From Syntrophaceae bacterium UBA7544 (GTDB lineage: Bacteria > Desulfobacterota > Syntrophia > Syntrophales > Smithellaceae), in assembly GCA_002479215.1 (NCBI GenBank), contig DLME01000280.1:11655-18055 (forward strand): a DNA stretch of 6,401 bases, read 5' to 3'. Below are positions 5,539 through 6,401 of this stretch, piece by piece (the stretch's first letter is position 1; the number at the start of each line of letters is the position of its first letter). Position numbers and translations under genes: made by a program. The notes below the pieces were generated by a model, which saw only the letters and a program-made list of their open reading frames with translations, ran no database searches and was not told the origin of the DNA.

Positions 5539-6401
5539 TTACGTACCTACTTTCTTACGATTAAACCTGCTACGCAGAGCAGTTATTACTCCCATCAGAC
5601 CCCTGGGGGCATAGATAATTACAACAACCAGCAAGACGCCGAAGAGTACCATCTGGTACTCCTGGAGGAACTGCAAATTCTCCTGCAATACGGGCAGGGC
5701 GAAACTACCGAGTACCGGACCAACCAATGTTGCTGCGCCGCCCAGAAGAACGTAAAGGAGGAAATTGAATGTTATTCCCAGCGAAGCGACAGACGGGCTG
5801 ATGCTGCCCATCAGGATGGCATAAAGCCCGCCGGCCATGGAGACAAAGAAAATGGACACAACGAAAGAAAGCAATTTCGTTTTGAACGTATTAATTCCCA
5901 CTGCTTCGGCCAAGAGCTCATTGTTACGGCAAGCCATGAAAGTTAATCCCTTTAAAGAATTTACTAACCGGTGCATGAAAAAAAGCGTAAAAATCAAGAA
6001 GACGAGAATCAGATAATATTTAGGCGTCTGTCCCTCAAAACTAATTTGACCGATAAAGGGAAGAGAAATGGCGCCGGGAGGGGCAATACCGTTAATACCG
6101 TTTGCGCCTCCCGTCAGCTCCACCCAGTTACTGATCACCAGCCCCACAATTTCCCCTAAACACATGGTAACGATGGCAAAGTATGCACCGCGCGTCCTGA
6201 GGGCGAGAAAGCCGACTAAAAACCCAATAAAGGCCGTCATCAGAGCCGACAGGGGAAGGGCAATCCAGAAGGACCAACCCAGCGTTTGCATCATAATTGC
6301 CACTCCATAGGCGCCGATACCAAAAAAAGCACCATGCGCCAGCGAGGCCTGACCAGTATAACCTAAAATAAGGTTCAGACTGAGAGCCCCGATGGAAAAA
6401 A
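5539..6401 (-). CDS. livM: Branched-chain amino acid type ABC transporter permease LivM (N-terminus outside the window)
   Basis: 286 residues are visible and the frame stays open to the right edge, so the true start lies outside. A GTG at 6303 is in frame but internal: upstream codons encode SLNLILGYTGQASLAHGAFF and then GIGAYG, the conserved first part of LivM/LivH permeases (compare the family's GYxGQxSLGHxAFFGIGAY). Further hallmarks are LRTRGAYFAIVTMCLGEIV, a TGGANGI motif, and a late EAVGINTFKTKLLSFVVS loop, the cytoplasmic coupling region to the ATPases. The remaining sequence is strongly hydrophobic, with about seven or eight membrane segments in view, ending in a basic tail (RSRFNRKKVGT). 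LivM is typically 300-430 residues, so perhaps 30 or more are missing. It forms the translocation channel together with LivH, which would be expected just beyond the window. The stop is one base before the livG start. Confidence 0.92.
   Translation of the reverse strand, partial: FSIGALSLNLILGYTGQASLAHGAFFGIGAYGVAIMMQTLGWSFWIALPLSALMTAFIGFLVGFLALRTRGAYFAIVTMCLGEIVGLVISNWVELTGGANGINGIAPPGAISLPFIGQISFEGQTPKYYLILVFLIFTLFFMHRLVNSLKGLTFMACRNNELLAEAVGINTFKTKLLSFVVSIFFVSMAGGLYAILMGSISPSVASLGITFNFLLYVLLGGAATLVGPVLGSFALPVLQENLQFLQEYQMVLFGVLLVVVIIYAPRGLMGVITALRSRFNRKKVGT

Noticed and set aside
5359..5946. A 195-codon plus-strand reading frame
   Set aside because: It lies antisense across livG and livM, both of which have full family motifs. 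Its own translation shows no known domain and no ribosome site.
5539..6303. livM as a complete gene starting at the GTG at 6303
   Set aside because: The frame continues without a stop to the window edge and the upstream codons encode the conserved permease motif GYTGQASLAHGAFFGIGAYG, so 6303 is internal.

Overview
The window looks like part of a Gram-negative, probably anaerobic bacterial chromosome of moderate GC. A Desulfobacterota (deltaproteobacterial, Syntrophales-like) source fits best. That placement is an inference from the MeaB plus cobalamin adenosyltransferase pair, the LIV-type uptake system and the type of intergenic repeat. No marker gene in the window settles the taxonomy.

Layout. 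Positions 1-30 hold the end of a dispersed repeat. Positions 62-1650 hold a two-gene, plus-strand unit: a MeaB/ArgK-type GTPase that overlaps a CobA/CobO-type cob(I)alamin adenosyltransferase by four bases (ATGA). Positions 1651-2251 are non-coding: a diverged copy of the repeat directly after the cobO stop, then AT-rich sequence with small hairpins and a promoter. Positions 2252-3538 encode a secreted substrate-binding protein of the branched-chain amino acid (LIV/HAAT) type, followed by a strong GC-rich hairpin at 3597-3623. Positions 3624-4075 are again non-coding and hold the best-preserved copy of the repeat (about 3660-3784) and a GGATC triplet. Positions 4076-6401 are a tightly packed minus-strand operon, livM-livG-livF in transcription order. 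livM runs off the right edge of the window.

Function. MeaB and the adenosyltransferase together would make adenosylcobalamin and deliver and protect it on a B12-dependent acyl-CoA mutase such as methylmalonyl-CoA mutase; the mutase itself is not in view. The binding protein and LivM/LivG/LivF are parts of one class of ABC importer, but the binding-protein gene faces its presumed partners and has its own promoter. The substrate cannot be read from sequence.

Most notable points: a family of short dispersed repeats, three copies within 3.8 kb, one of them with clear terminal inverted repeats; a GTPase G4 motif reading NKAN instead of NKxD; and a strongly lysine-rich N-terminal tail on the adenosyltransferase. 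I did not find a convincing new multi-gene system.
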